A stretch of DNA of 64,000 bases from Catellatospora sp. KI3 (GCF_029948125.1 NZ_JASAMB010000009.1:232357-296356), one strand, 5' to 3'; numbered from the stretch's first letter, positions 25,301 through 34,918 are shown. The notes: generated by a model from the letters alone, not told the origin. Translations and numbers: made by a program.

Positions 25301-28300
25301 GCTGCTCAGCCAGTCGGTCGACGATCCTGGTACGCAGTCGACGACGAAGTGGGGTTACAACCCGACGTTGTACGTCGATTCCAACGGCAAGCTGGCGGGC
25401 CAGTTCCCGACCTTGCCCGGTGCGGGCTACCTGGGGGCGTTGACGGGTGGGGGTTCGGGTTACTGCGTCGACGTGCACGGCTCGCAGACCACCGATGGTG
25501 CGGCGGTGGCGCTGTGGACCTGCCTTGAGCAGAGCAATCAGAGGTGGACGCTGAGCGGGTCCACGTTGCGGGTGACGATGAACGGGATCACCCGGTGCCT
25601 GGACGGTAACGACGGCTCGCAGAACAAGGCCGTGGTGAGCTGGACGTGCAACGGCAGCGCCGCGCAGAACTGGCGCCTGGACAGCAACGGCAACATCGTG
25701 TTCACCGCGACCAACCGCTGCCTGTCGGTGTCGGGTGCGAGCACCGCCCAGGGCGCCAACCTGGTCCTGTGGACGTGCAAGACGCCGCTGGAGGGCGACC
25801 AGATCTGGTCGCCGACCGCGCACGCGCCGATCTCCGACCCGACTAGTGCCACCGTGACCGACGGTGCCTGGCACCATGCGGTGCTCAGCGCGGCCGGTGA
25901 CACCCAGACGCTCTACCTCGACGGGCAGCCGATCGGCACCAAGTCCGGGCTGGTGATCGGGGGACGTCAGCGGCGCCAGTTCATCGGCTCCGGGTATCTC
26001 GGCGGCGGCTGGCCCAACCAGCCCTATCCGTCGACCCTGCACAACATCGGCACCGCCAGCTTCTTCAACGGCACCGTCGGCGAGGTCGCGTTCTTCGACA
26101 AACCGCTCACCAGCGCCGACGTCACAGCCCTGAACAGCGCGCGCGGCACGCTCGCCCGCCCGCTGACGAAGATCCTCAGGCCGTCGGGCAAGGTCGGCGC
26201 CGACGTGACCTACAACTCCGGAACCGGTGAGTTCAGCCAGCTCATCGATGAGAACGGTGGCACGTGGTCGGTCAACGCGCCGGCCTACGAGGGCTCTCAC
26301 CTGGCGTACTCGACGACCGTGCTCGGCGCGTCCCCGAGCGAGTACTGGCGCCTGGCCGAGACCGAGGGCAGCGACGCGGTCAGCGAGGTCGGCGGCTCGC
26401 TGGCGCAGTACACCAACGGGGTCGTGCTCGGTGCCACGGACGGCCCGTTCGGTGACACCGACTCGCCCGCGACCTTCAACGGGACCGGTTCCTACGTCAG
26501 CCTGCCCGCCTCCGTCATCCCGGTCGGCGGCGAGAAGTGGTCGATGTCGCTGTGGTTCCGGGTGCCCGACGGCAGCACCACCGGTGGCGTCATCTTCTCG
26601 TACCAGGACGGGGTGCTCGGCACCAACGCGCTCCTGAACAACCCCGCACTCTACGTCGGCACGGACGGCCGCCTGCGCGGCAAGGTGTGGCAGGGCAGCG
26701 GCCCGGCGATCTCCTCGGCGACGCAGGTCAACGACGGGCAGTGGCACCACGCCGCCATCTCGACGGCCGCCGCCACCCAGACCCTTTACCTCGACGGCAC
26801 GGCGGTGGGCAGCCTCTCCGGCACCATCGTGCCCAATGGCCAGCCCTACGCCTACCTCGGCGCGGGCGAGGCCTCCACCAGCACGAACTGGCCCTACATG
26901 CAGGGCAATCTCACCGGCTATTTCAACGGTGACCTGGCGGAGGTGGCCTTCTACAAGGGTACCCAGCTCAACGCCGCCCAGGTGCAGGCGCAGTTCTCAG
27001 TGCGGAACAAGGCGACGGGCACGTCGCTGGTGAAGAAGTACACGATCACCGATCCGACCGGCGGCTCGCTGCTGAGCCAGTCCTACGCGCTGCCCTCGGG
27101 GCGCAAGGTCGCCACGACCGACGGCGTGGGCAACCAGACGTTGTACGGCTTCGACGCCATCGGCCAGCTGCAGACGGTCGTCGACGCCAACGGCAACTTC
27201 AGCGAGAGCGAGCACGATGCGCGGGGCAACACCGTCTCGCAGACGAGCTGCCTGGATCGGAAGACCGATGACTGCGGAACCACGTACTACACGTACACGC
27301 TGAACATCTCGAACCTGCAGGATCCGTGCAATGACAAGATGGCGACTTCGCGTGACGGGCGTTCGGCATCCGAGACCGACGACACCTATCTGACGACCTT
27401 CACCTATGACGCCAAGTGCAATCTGGTGATGGTCACAGACGCGCTCGGCCGCAGGACGGTGACCGTGTACAGCGGTGACCAGGATACGGCCGCGGCCGAC
27501 ACCGGGTATGTTCCGGCCGGTCTGCCCACGAAGATCACTTCACCGGCGGGAACGGTGCAGTCCGTCTCCTATTACCAGTCCGGTGACGTCGCCACCGTCA
27601 CCGATCCGGCCGGCATGACGACGACCTACCAGTACGACCGTATGGGTCGGGTGATCTCCAAGACCGACAAGACCAGCAGCTATCCGGCCGGTCTGACGAT
27701 GACGATCAGCTACGACAAGCAGTCGCGGGTCGCCTACCAGGTCCAGCCGCAGGTCACCGACCGGATCACCGGTGCCGTGCACCGTGCGCAGACCTGGATC
27801 GACTACGACGACGACGGCAATGTCAGGTACCAGGAGGTCTCGGACCTGGACCTGGTCGACGCCAAGCGCGGTACGTGGACCTATTACAACCAGTACAACC
27901 AGGTCTCCTCCGTCAAGGACGAGCTCGACCACGTCACCTCCTTCGGCTACGACCCGATGGGCAACCAGAAGACCGTCACCCGGCCCGACGGCACGATCCT
28001 CGAGACGGTCTACGACCCGGCGGGCCAGGTGACCACCACGAAGGTGCTCAACTGGAAGGGCGACCCGAACAACCCGATCGCGCCGACCGTGCTCGTCACG
28101 AGCCAGCGGGCGTACGACCCTGCCGGCCGCCTGGCGACCGTGACCGACGCCATGGGTTGGCAGACGAAGTACGAGTACTACGACAACGGCCAGGTCGCCA
28201 AGGTCATCCGTACTGACGGCGCCGCCACCGACCCCAAGGTGTACGTGGTCGAGCAGAACACCTACGACCAGGTCGGCAACCTGGTGAAGAAGGTCTCGGA

Positions 28301-31300
28301 GAACGGTGCCACCACCGAGACCTACCACGTGGACGCGGCTTCGCGGACCGACTCCACGACGATCGACCCCTCCGTTCTCAAGCGCACCACCTCGATCACC
28401 CTCGACGATGACGACCGTGCGGTGGCGAGCACGTCGACCGACGGCGTGACCGGCAACACCCTGGCCTTCGCCCGCTCTGCGTACGACCCGAAGAACGGCA
28501 TCCTGTCGCAGACCGTCTACGGCGGCCCGGCGGGAACCAACCCCGCGAACGTGCCAGTCGGTCGCTGGCAGCTCGACGCCACTACTGGCACAGTCGCGGC
28601 CGACGCGGTCGGCAACAACCCCGGGACAGCCACGGGCGGTGTCACCTGGAGCACCGATCACGCCATCACGGCGACCACCGGCAGTGCCGTCTTCGACGGC
28701 ACGGGCTCGATCACCGGCACCACTGGCAGCGCGGACACGGCCAACAGCTTCACCGTCGCCGCCTGGGTCAAACTCGATGCGGCAGCGGCCGCGCCAGTCG
28801 TCATCGCGAGCCAGGACGGCAAGAACGTCAGCGGGTTCACGCTGTACTTCAACAAGGCCAACGGCCGGTGGACGTTCGCGATGCCGCAGGCAGACGCCAA
28901 CGGCGCCGCTTCCGACGTGGTCATCTCGTCGTCGGCCGCCGCCACCGGGGTGTGGACGCACGTGGCAGGCGTCTTCAACGCCAACGACACCAACAACACC
29001 GACACGGTCAAGATCTATGTGAACGGCACGCTCGCCGGGACGACGACCCGTTTGACCAAGCCGTGGTCGGCTGCCGGTGCGACGGTCATCGGCGGGGGCA
29101 AGGCCGGCGGTGATCTGAACGCCCGGCCGGATCTGGTGACGCGCACCACCGGGGGCAACCTGGTGCTGTATCCGAACAACGGTGCCGCGTCGGGCAGCTC
29201 GCTGGGCGCTGCCACTACGGTCGCGACCGGGGTCGGCGGCCTGACCTACCTGAACCTGGCCGACCTCAACGGTGACGGCCGAGCGGACATGATCGGCCGG
29301 GACGCCTCCGGTGCGCTGCTGTTCTACCCGAACACCGGCGCGTACGGTTCGGCGTCGTTCGGCTCGCCGGTCACGCTGTCAGCGACCGCGTTCAGCGCCT
29401 CGACCTGGATCGTCACCGGTGACTTCAACGGTGACGGGCGTGTCGATGTCATGTCGCGTGACGGTTCGGGCAACATGCTGCTGTTCCGCAACGCGGGCAA
29501 CCGCGGGGGCAGCCCGGTGCTGGCGGCGAACTCGGAACTGGTCCGTACGGGTTTCAACGTGCTTCCGTGGATCGGCGCCGCAGACACCAACCGTGACGGT
29601 TATACCGACCTACTGGGCCTCTCCACCAGCAACATCGCTTACCAGTACCTCAACAGTGCCTCGACCACGATCAGCTTCAGCGCCGCCGTGCAGGCCAGCG
29701 CGTCGGCCGTCGCCGGAACCGGGATGAGCACCGGCGATTACAACGCCGACGGCCGCGCCGACCTTGTCGGCCGCGACGCCGGCGGCGCCGTGTGGCTTTA
29801 CCCGGGCACGGGCGGGGCCACCCCCAACATCTTCGGCACCGGTACCCAGATCGGTTCGGTTGCCCTGACCGGCATCAACCTGCACACGACCGCGAACCTC
29901 GACGGCGACGCCGCCGCCAGGTGGCGTGGCTCTATCGACGATGTGCAGATCTATCAGCGCGCCCTGTCGGATGCCGAGATCACCACACTCAAGAACGCCA
30001 ACGGCGCCATCCCGGCGGCGAACGCGACGGTGACCCGCACCTCCAGCGTGCTGGACACCGCAGGGTTGCCGACGGCGTCGGTCGATCCCCTGGGCAACCT
30101 CACCGAGTACATTTATGACGAGGCAGCGCGGCTGGCTGTGACCAAGAGCCCGTCGGTGACGACCGAGACGTTCGGTTCGCAGGGCACGGGTCGGGCCATC
30201 AGCTACCTGGGTTACGACGCCTTCGGTGCCGTCGTGCGGTCTCAGGATGCGCTGGGCCAGCTCACGACCATCAAGTACGACAAGCTTGGCCAGGTCGTGG
30301 AGACGACTCTGCCCGCGTACACCCCGCCGGGGTCGTCGACGCCGTTGACGCCGGTGGCCAAGAAGGAATACGACGAGCTGGGCCAGGTCGCCACCGTCAC
30401 CGACCCGCTGAACAATTCGACGCACTATGTGTACGACCAGCTCGGCCAGGCGGCGAAGGTGACCGGTGCCGACGGCGGGTACACCACCTACACCTATGAC
30501 GCGATCGGTGATCCGCTGTCGGTCACCAGCCCGACCGGTGCGGTGTCGCAGGCGACGTACGACTTCCTGGGCCGTAAGTGCACCAGCACGCAGCTGGTGC
30601 GTCAGCCCTCGGCACAGACGCTGACGACGACCTACAGCTACGGGTCCCTGAACGGGGGTCCGAAGCTGTGCACCCAGGCGGTTGAGGCCAACGACGCCGG
30701 GCGTCTGACGAAGGTCGACTCGCCGGGGCACCTCATCACGCTCAGCGCCTACAACGAGGTCGGCGAGGTGTCCGGCACGACCGACCCGGCCGGCAAGCTG
30801 ACCTCCTACCGCTATGACGCGCTCGGTCGCCGGACCCGCACCACACTGCCGGACAGCACCTACAGCGAAGCGACGTTCGACTTCGCCGGTCTGACGGTCG
30901 CCGCAGAGCAGCGGGACCACCTGGGCGCTCTGCTGGCCCGTACCACCACGGCTTACGACCGGGCCGGCCGCCCGGTGTCGGTGACCGACCCGAAATCCAA
31001 GACCAGCACCTTCACCTACGACGCGACCGGCATGCTGGTGTCGCAGAGCCAGCCGGTGTCCTCGACTGCCGGCAACATCGTCACGACCTTCGGCTACGAC
31101 CTGGCCGGTCACGCGACCCGCTTCACCGACGGGCGCGGTAACGCCTTCTGGACGACCTACAACGTCTGGGGTCTGCCGGAGTCGCAGATCGAACCCGCGA
31201 CCACCGCCCACCCGAACCTGGCCGACCGTACCTACACCACCGCGTACGACAAGGCCGGCAACGCGGTCACCAGGACCTCGCCGGGCGGTGTGACCGTCGT

Positions 31301-34300
31301 CAACACCTACGACGAGGTGGGTAACCTCGTCCGGCAGTCCGGCTCCGGCGCCGAGGCGGCGACCACCGACCGGGTCTTCGACTACGACCTGGCCGGACGG
31401 CCGACCTCGATCTCCCGGCCGGGCGGGGACATCACCCTCGCCTACGACGACGCCGACCGCATGCTCAGCGTCACCGGCGGCAGCCTCGGCGACACCGCAT
31501 ACCAGTGGAGCCCCGACGGCCTACTCACCAGTAGGACCGACGCCGCCGGGCAGACCACCTTCGGCTACAACGCAGGCCGCCTGGCAAGCGTCACCAACGG
31601 CACCACGCAGATCCAGTACTCGAACTACAACGACCTGGGCATGCCGCGGACCATCAGCTACGGCGGCACCACCGGTGTCACCACCCGGACCCTGGGGTAC
31701 GACGACGCGCATCGTCTCCGCGCCGACGAGGTGAAGTCCTCGACCAACGCCCAGCTCGGGAAGATCAGCTACGAGTACGACGCCAACGGCAACGAGATTC
31801 AGAAGACGGTCATCAAGGGCGGCGTCACCACCGTCAACGACTACACCTACGACGACGCCAACAGGCTCATGACCTGGACCGCCAACGGCGCGCTGACCGA
31901 GTACGACTACGACCGGTCGGGCAACCGGGTCAAGGCCGGGTCGAACACCTTCACCTACGACCAGCGCAACCGGCTGCTGACCTCCGGCTCCACCACATAC
32001 GGGTACACCGCTCGCGGCACCCTGCAGACGACCACTCAGGGCACCGTCCCGGCCGGTACGACCGCCGACGCCTTCGACCAGGTAGCCTCGCAGACCAGCA
32101 CCGCCGGAGTCACCCAGAACTACACCTACGACGGACTCGGCCGGGCTGTCCAGGCGGGTCACAAGTACTCCGGGATCAGCAACACCATCGCCGCCGACGA
32201 CCCCACTCCAGGCAGCCCTACCAGCGGCGACGAGGGGATCTACCTTCGAGGGCCCGGCGGCTCGGCGCTGAGCACGACCGTCGGCGCCGCGCAGCGGTAC
32301 CTGTGGACCGACCTGCACACCGACGTCGTCGGCCAGTTCACCGCCACCGGCGCCTCGCTGGCCGGGTCGGCGACCTATGACCCGTTCGGCAAACCGATCG
32401 GCACGCCGACGCTGATCGGGCGGCTGGGCTACCAGTCAGAGTGGACCGACACGTCCACGGGTCGGATCAACATGGCCGCGCGCTGGTACAACCCGGACAC
32501 CGGTCAGTTCGATTCACGTGACACGGCATCCAACAGCCCGATCGGCTCGTCGGGGGCCGCGAACCGCTACGCCTACGCCAACGCCAACCCGCTCACTCTC
32601 ACCGACCCGAGTGGGCATTGGCCGACCTACTCGTCCGAGGGCGACTGGTCCCAGGACCAGGACGCGCGCAGAACCTACAACCAGCAGAAGAAACATGTTC
32701 CGGGCAACGACGGGAACAAGGGCGGCGGCGGTCTACGCAAGGTTCCGTGTGCTCAAACGGACAAGCCATACCACAGCCAGGACAAGGCTATGCGCGGCTG
32801 CGGTCACGAGAGCAAGCCGGTGTGTCCGCACACGCCCAGCGGCGTCAGCATCTTCATGAACTGCACCGAGCTCAGCATCACCAACGACAGCTGCTACATC
32901 AACGGAATCCGTCTCAAGCGGGCGGATCTCGGAGATATGGACTGCGTCGAGCTCGCGCAGAAGGTCGACAGCATGGCCGGCATCTACGAGGGCTACGACA
33001 ACGACGCCTACCGCCAAGCCATCACCGCGCAGATCCTCGAAGACGCCCTCAACGTCACCGCAAAGGAAGGCGCAGTACGCGCGAAAAAGGAAGCAGAAGC
33101 CAAGTGCAAGGCTAGCTTCACGTGCCGAAATGCCGGCCTGCTGGGGGCAGTCGTCGGCGTCGTCGCCGGCGTCGGCTGCGGCCTGCTACTTGGATGGACA
33201 GGCGTCGGAGGCGTTGCCTGCGGCTTCGTCGGCGGCTTCGTCGGAGCCCTCGCCACCGGGCTGTTCGAGGGCAGGTCCCTCGACGACCCCGGCCTGTGGA
33301 TCTCCGCAGCGATCGGCGGTGGCATCGGCGCGCTGACGGCAGGCCTTCTCAGCGGGCTCGGCGCGGGTGTTGCCGCAGGGGCTCGCGGCCTTTTCGCCGG
33401 TGTCGGAGGGCGCGCGGCCGGAGGCGCCGCGTGGAACGCTCTTACCGGTGAGCTCCGCGGCATCGTTACCGGCCGGTTTTCCGGCGGTCTGGTCAGCAGG
33501 ATGATGGCGAACCGGGCAGGCGGTGGAGCTGCGGGCCGAGCAGCCTGTGCCGGTGGGTCACTCCTGAAGCAAGGTGCCGTGGCCCTGGCGGCGGGGCTCG
33601 GGGTAACGGCTCTGTTCCACAGTTTTGAGGGACAGACGCCAGTCCTCATGGCAGACGGCAGCTCTAAGCCGCTTGCCGACGTCCGCCTAGGCGACGAGGT
33701 CAAGGCGACGGACCCGCTGACTGGGGTGACCGAGGCCAAGCGTGTGATTCAGCTGCACCGCAACCAGGACGTGGACCTGGCCGACGTCGCTATCGAGGAC
33801 ACCGGTTCGGGAGCGACCAGTGTGCTACACACCACCTGGCACCATCCGTTCTGGAACGTCGGCGCGAAGCGTTGGGACGAGGCCGCAGACCTGAAGCCAG
33901 GCACTGTGCTCCGCGACGACGAGGGGAAAGAGACGCAGCGAGTCGTCTCGGTGAAGACCTGGACCGGTCTTCAGGAAATGCTCGACCTGACGGTTGAGGA
34001 CGTTCACACTTACTATGTCCTTGCTGGCGGGGTACCGGTACTCGTGCACAACTGCGGCGAAGGCCCGGTTGACCACGTCGCGCTCGGTCGGAACGTCGAG
34101 GGCACCTTCATTACGCTTGAGAACTTCGCAGACGAGATCGGGGCCCGCCATCTAATGGGCATGGGTGATGAGTGGCGTGCCGGGGTTGAGAAGGCCATTG
34201 CTCGCCTTGGCCGAGGAGAGGGACGGATTTCCTTCATGATTGACCATCTGAAGGGTTCGTGGAGGGGCGTCGACAGTGCCATCAAAGCGGCGGAGGCCCG

Positions 34301-34475
34301 AGCCGAGGAAGGTCTCGCGAAGGGTATGACTCTCTGGGAGATCGCCGACGATCCGACCATCCGGTTCTCTCAGACGCAGGCAGAGCTACTTACGATCAAG
34401 CAAGCCGGGTTGTTGGACAGAGTTGACTTCTTCTGGTGGAACGACAGCAAGGTGCGTTGGACGGGTGCAAGTTGA
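22329..34475 (+). CDS. giant secreted Rhs/YD-repeat polymorphic toxin
   Basis: A 4048-residue protein. Order, with rough residue positions: basic stretch plus membrane/signal segment (20-45); strand-rich N-terminal region; DNRLRE domain (356-534); DUF6531-like (645-770); LamG 1 (907-1274) with a ricin-type lectin inside (1034-1164, three Q-x-W-like motifs); LamG 2 (1327-1561); YD repeats (1568-2058); LamG 3 (2074-2561) with FG-GAP repeats inside (2261-2526); YD repeats (2568-3324); Rhs core with YDPFGKP and ARWYNPDTGQFDSRD (3350-3432); Gly-rich membrane-active segment (3602-3704); Hint domain (3763-3909, ending VLVHNC); and a 139-residue toxin tip. The first Hint Cys is not where expected (LFHSF). 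The ATG at 22329 follows GGGGGGAT. The family encapsulates the tip in the Rhs shell and delivers it to competitors. The tip has more non-G/C third bases (CTA, CTT, TTG codons) than the body. Confidence 0.9.
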   Translation: MRGLDAVLVRSSSRGKRVVWRRRLVAGLAVLLVANLGLPAELMPSTGEFPLASVWSWLVQHPAWAGGDFVGVPVQGRGKAREGQHYVPASATDVNGVSRGPVGEKKPKRPFETPRKEGRFDPATSKRVADQSTETSDLFRNEDGTYSRKVFSDPINFRDGKGVWRSIDRGLARSGNRFGQKAAPTDLSLAVSGADGRLVTMGLGRGRSVSYGLAGAADVAGVAEANAVVYPSIQPGVDLKVEVLADGYKDTLVLESAQSPSEFVFPLELKGLTASLAGDGSVVFTDGAGAVQASIPAGYMFDSQVDQASGDFVTSYGVSYELIAVDGGPALKVTADRAWLEDPARVYPVSIDPSSFKTNSDTYVYKTDTVNHSTANNLAVGTYDGGTHVAKSLMSFSGFSTTYNGATLQAVSLAAYLTWTWNCTASQVWVKKITSSWSASAKWPGPNLDPTVIGWDTPAPGKACTNTAANRSVGRWTQIALNVPAIQSWLTGGANYGLALVAPNETTSNYFKRYTSRDYNNYAYAPYLLLTYSGPNTPQIDATYPPSGYNSASLRPVLVADAHDPDKSGTLTYDFAVYDDDNNKIDDSGWKPSSTYQVSANKLVRGKTYQWTVAVTDGGSISALRWSTLTTLPPQPLVTSTLSRNSGRGFEPSIGNYTTAATDAVVTTVGPPLTIERSYNSQDPRTAMALGAGWSSMLDMQASHVYDTAGAIQGVTIRYASGQETAFGISPDGTFAAPGGRGGTLTCVDGSGQTVTCSATVPPAGGYDLLEKDGTRYSFRRKPVTVEFPQPLGGPYPIKSITDLAGRKLTFTIQNNRISQITSASGRSLYLDWTTTTPVHVDKIRTDELIAGNPSSASVWDYDYSGDLLAQVCPPTSATMCTTYQYATGTTPGSLYPSVVRNLGATSNWRLAEASGTTVAASSVTTTAGADNGTYRGGVTLGQPGPITGLTSTAASFNGTDATVALPQDISTESGYRSASLWFKTTTPGKVLLSQSVDDPGTQSTTKWGYNPTLYVDSNGKLAGQFPTLPGAGYLGALTGGGSGYCVDVHGSQTTDGAAVALWTCLEQSNQRWTLSGSTLRVTMNGITRCLDGNDGSQNKAVVSWTCNGSAAQNWRLDSNGNIVFTATNRCLSVSGASTAQGANLVLWTCKTPLEGDQIWSPTAHAPISDPTSATVTDGAWHHAVLSAAGDTQTLYLDGQPIGTKSGLVIGGRQRRQFIGSGYLGGGWPNQPYPSTLHNIGTASFFNGTVGEVAFFDKPLTSADVTALNSARGTLARPLTKILRPSGKVGADVTYNSGTGEFSQLIDENGGTWSVNAPAYEGSHLAYSTTVLGASPSEYWRLAETEGSDAVSEVGGSLAQYTNGVVLGATDGPFGDTDSPATFNGTGSYVSLPASVIPVGGEKWSMSLWFRVPDGSTTGGVIFSYQDGVLGTNALLNNPALYVGTDGRLRGKVWQGSGPAISSATQVNDGQWHHAAISTAAATQTLYLDGTAVGSLSGTIVPNGQPYAYLGAGEASTSTNWPYMQGNLTGYFNGDLAEVAFYKGTQLNAAQVQAQFSVRNKATGTSLVKKYTITDPTGGSLLSQSYALPSGRKVATTDGVGNQTLYGFDAIGQLQTVVDANGNFSESEHDARGNTVSQTSCLDRKTDDCGTTYYTYTLNISNLQDPCNDKMATSRDGRSASETDDTYLTTFTYDAKCNLVMVTDALGRRTVTVYSGDQDTAAADTGYVPAGLPTKITSPAGTVQSVSYYQSGDVATVTDPAGMTTTYQYDRMGRVISKTDKTSSYPAGLTMTISYDKQSRVAYQVQPQVTDRITGAVHRAQTWIDYDDDGNVRYQEVSDLDLVDAKRGTWTYYNQYNQVSSVKDELDHVTSFGYDPMGNQKTVTRPDGTILETVYDPAGQVTTTKVLNWKGDPNNPIAPTVLVTSQRAYDPAGRLATVTDAMGWQTKYEYYDNGQVAKVIRTDGAATDPKVYVVEQNTYDQVGNLVKKVSENGATTETYHVDAASRTDSTTIDPSVLKRTTSITLDDDDRAVASTSTDGVTGNTLAFARSAYDPKNGILSQTVYGGPAGTNPANVPVGRWQLDATTGTVAADAVGNNPGTATGGVTWSTDHAITATTGSAVFDGTGSITGTTGSADTANSFTVAAWVKLDAAAAAPVVIASQDGKNVSGFTLYFNKANGRWTFAMPQADANGAASDVVISSSAAATGVWTHVAGVFNANDTNNTDTVKIYVNGTLAGTTTRLTKPWSAAGATVIGGGKAGGDLNARPDLVTRTTGGNLVLYPNNGAASGSSLGAATTVATGVGGLTYLNLADLNGDGRADMIGRDASGALLFYPNTGAYGSASFGSPVTLSATAFSASTWIVTGDFNGDGRVDVMSRDGSGNMLLFRNAGNRGGSPVLAANSELVRTGFNVLPWIGAADTNRDGYTDLLGLSTSNIAYQYLNSASTTISFSAAVQASASAVAGTGMSTGDYNADGRADLVGRDAGGAVWLYPGTGGATPNIFGTGTQIGSVALTGINLHTTANLDGDAAARWRGSIDDVQIYQRALSDAEITTLKNANGAIPAANATVTRTSSVLDTAGLPTASVDPLGNLTEYIYDEAARLAVTKSPSVTTETFGSQGTGRAISYLGYDAFGAVVRSQDALGQLTTIKYDKLGQVVETTLPAYTPPGSSTPLTPVAKKEYDELGQVATVTDPLNNSTHYVYDQLGQAAKVTGADGGYTTYTYDAIGDPLSVTSPTGAVSQATYDFLGRKCTSTQLVRQPSAQTLTTTYSYGSLNGGPKLCTQAVEANDAGRLTKVDSPGHLITLSAYNEVGEVSGTTDPAGKLTSYRYDALGRRTRTTLPDSTYSEATFDFAGLTVAAEQRDHLGALLARTTTAYDRAGRPVSVTDPKSKTSTFTYDATGMLVSQSQPVSSTAGNIVTTFGYDLAGHATRFTDGRGNAFWTTYNVWGLPESQIEPATTAHPNLADRTYTTAYDKAGNAVTRTSPGGVTVVNTYDEVGNLVRQSGSGAEAATTDRVFDYDLAGRPTSISRPGGDITLAYDDADRMLSVTGGSLGDTAYQWSPDGLLTSRTDAAGQTTFGYNAGRLASVTNGTTQIQYSNYNDLGMPRTISYGGTTGVTTRTLGYDDAHRLRADEVKSSTNAQLGKISYEYDANGNEIQKTVIKGGVTTVNDYTYDDANRLMTWTANGALTEYDYDRSGNRVKAGSNTFTYDQRNRLLTSGSTTYGYTARGTLQTTTQGTVPAGTTADAFDQVASQTSTAGVTQNYTYDGLGRAVQAGHKYSGISNTIAADDPTPGSPTSGDEGIYLRGPGGSALSTTVGAAQRYLWTDLHTDVVGQFTATGASLAGSATYDPFGKPIGTPTLIGRLGYQSEWTDTSTGRINMAARWYNPDTGQFDSRDTASNSPIGSSGAANRYAYANANPLTLTDPSGHWPTYSSEGDWSQDQDARRTYNQQKKHVPGNDGNKGGGGLRKVPCAQTDKPYHSQDKAMRGCGHESKPVCPHTPSGVSIFMNCTELSITNDSCYINGIRLKRADLGDMDCVELAQKVDSMAGIYEGYDNDAYRQAITAQILEDALNVTAKEGAVRAKKEAEAKCKASFTCRNAGLLGAVVGVVAGVGCGLLLGWTGVGGVACGFVGGFVGALATGLFEGRSLDDPGLWISAAIGGGIGALTAGLLSGLGAGVAAGARGLFAGVGGRAAGGAAWNALTGELRGIVTGRFSGGLVSRMMANRAGGGAAGRAACAGGSLLKQGAVALAAGLGVTALFHSFEGQTPVLMADGSSKPLADVRLGDEVKATDPLTGVTEAKRVIQLHRNQDVDLADVAIEDTGSGATSVLHTTWHHPFWNVGAKRWDEAADLKPGTVLRDDEGKETQRVVSVKTWTGLQEMLDLTVEDVHTYYVLAGGVPVLVHNCGEGPVDHVALGRNVEGTFITLENFADEIGARHLMGMGDEWRAGVEKAIARLGRGEGRISFMIDHLKGSWRGVDSAIKAAEARAEEGLAKGMTLWEIADDPTIRFSQTQAELLTIKQAGLLDRVDFFWWNDSKVRWTGAS

Positions 34476-34918
34476 CCCGCCGGGTCCGAGGTGATCTGCC
34501 ACTCCGGGATCATCGCAGATTCAGCCTTCTGTTCTATGCGTACGGACATACGCAGGTTCTTGTTCGGGGCTATCCGTCGAATGGTGGCGACGGAGACGGC
34601 CCGGAACTCGAGCCTGCGCTGGACCTGCTCTTCAGCAATGTTTGGCGTGTTTCCTGCTGGAAGGAGTGGACCTCCCTGGCACTGCGGACCGCCACCGCAG
34701 AGGAGCGTGCCGCACTGGAGCGACGTATCGGCGAGATCCGCTCAACGCGAAAGGTCTTCCTGCTCTCCGAGGACTCGATCGAGAATTACATCATCGCGGG
34801 AAGTGTGGCTTGGGCCGAGCATTATCTGACGGAATACCATGCCGGCCCGCTCTGGAACCGCGTGCCCGGACCCGCGAGAGAGGTAGCGATCGTCGGCGAC
34901 GTGATATATCGGGACTGA
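34472..34918 (+). CDS. candidate immunity protein for the Rhs toxin tip
   Basis: A 148-residue soluble protein. TTG at 34472 overlaps the toxin stop by four bases (TTGA), the coupling expected for an immunity gene. It has no signal peptide and is mixed alpha/beta, with an acidic GDGDGPELEPAL segment, a Trp-rich middle (WRVSCWKEWTSLAL) and C-terminal EDSIENYIIAGSVAWAEHYL. I recognise no immunity family. Base composition is lower in GC than its neighbours, as in the toxin tip, which fits exchange as a pair. A start further downstream is possible. Confidence 0.65.
   Translation: MTRRVRGDLPLRDHRRFSLLFYAYGHTQVLVRGYPSNGGDGDGPELEPALDLLFSNVWRVSCWKEWTSLALRTATAEERAALERRIGEIRSTRKVFLLSEDSIENYIIAGSVAWAEHYLTEYHAGPLWNRVPGPAREVAIVGDVIYRD

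Noticed and set aside
22311..26750. 1479-aa open frame antisense to the Rhs gene
   Set aside because: It is a high-GC shadow: the opposite strand carries readable LamG, ricin and DNRLRE domains in continuous frame, while this product is Arg/Gly/Val-rich without domains.
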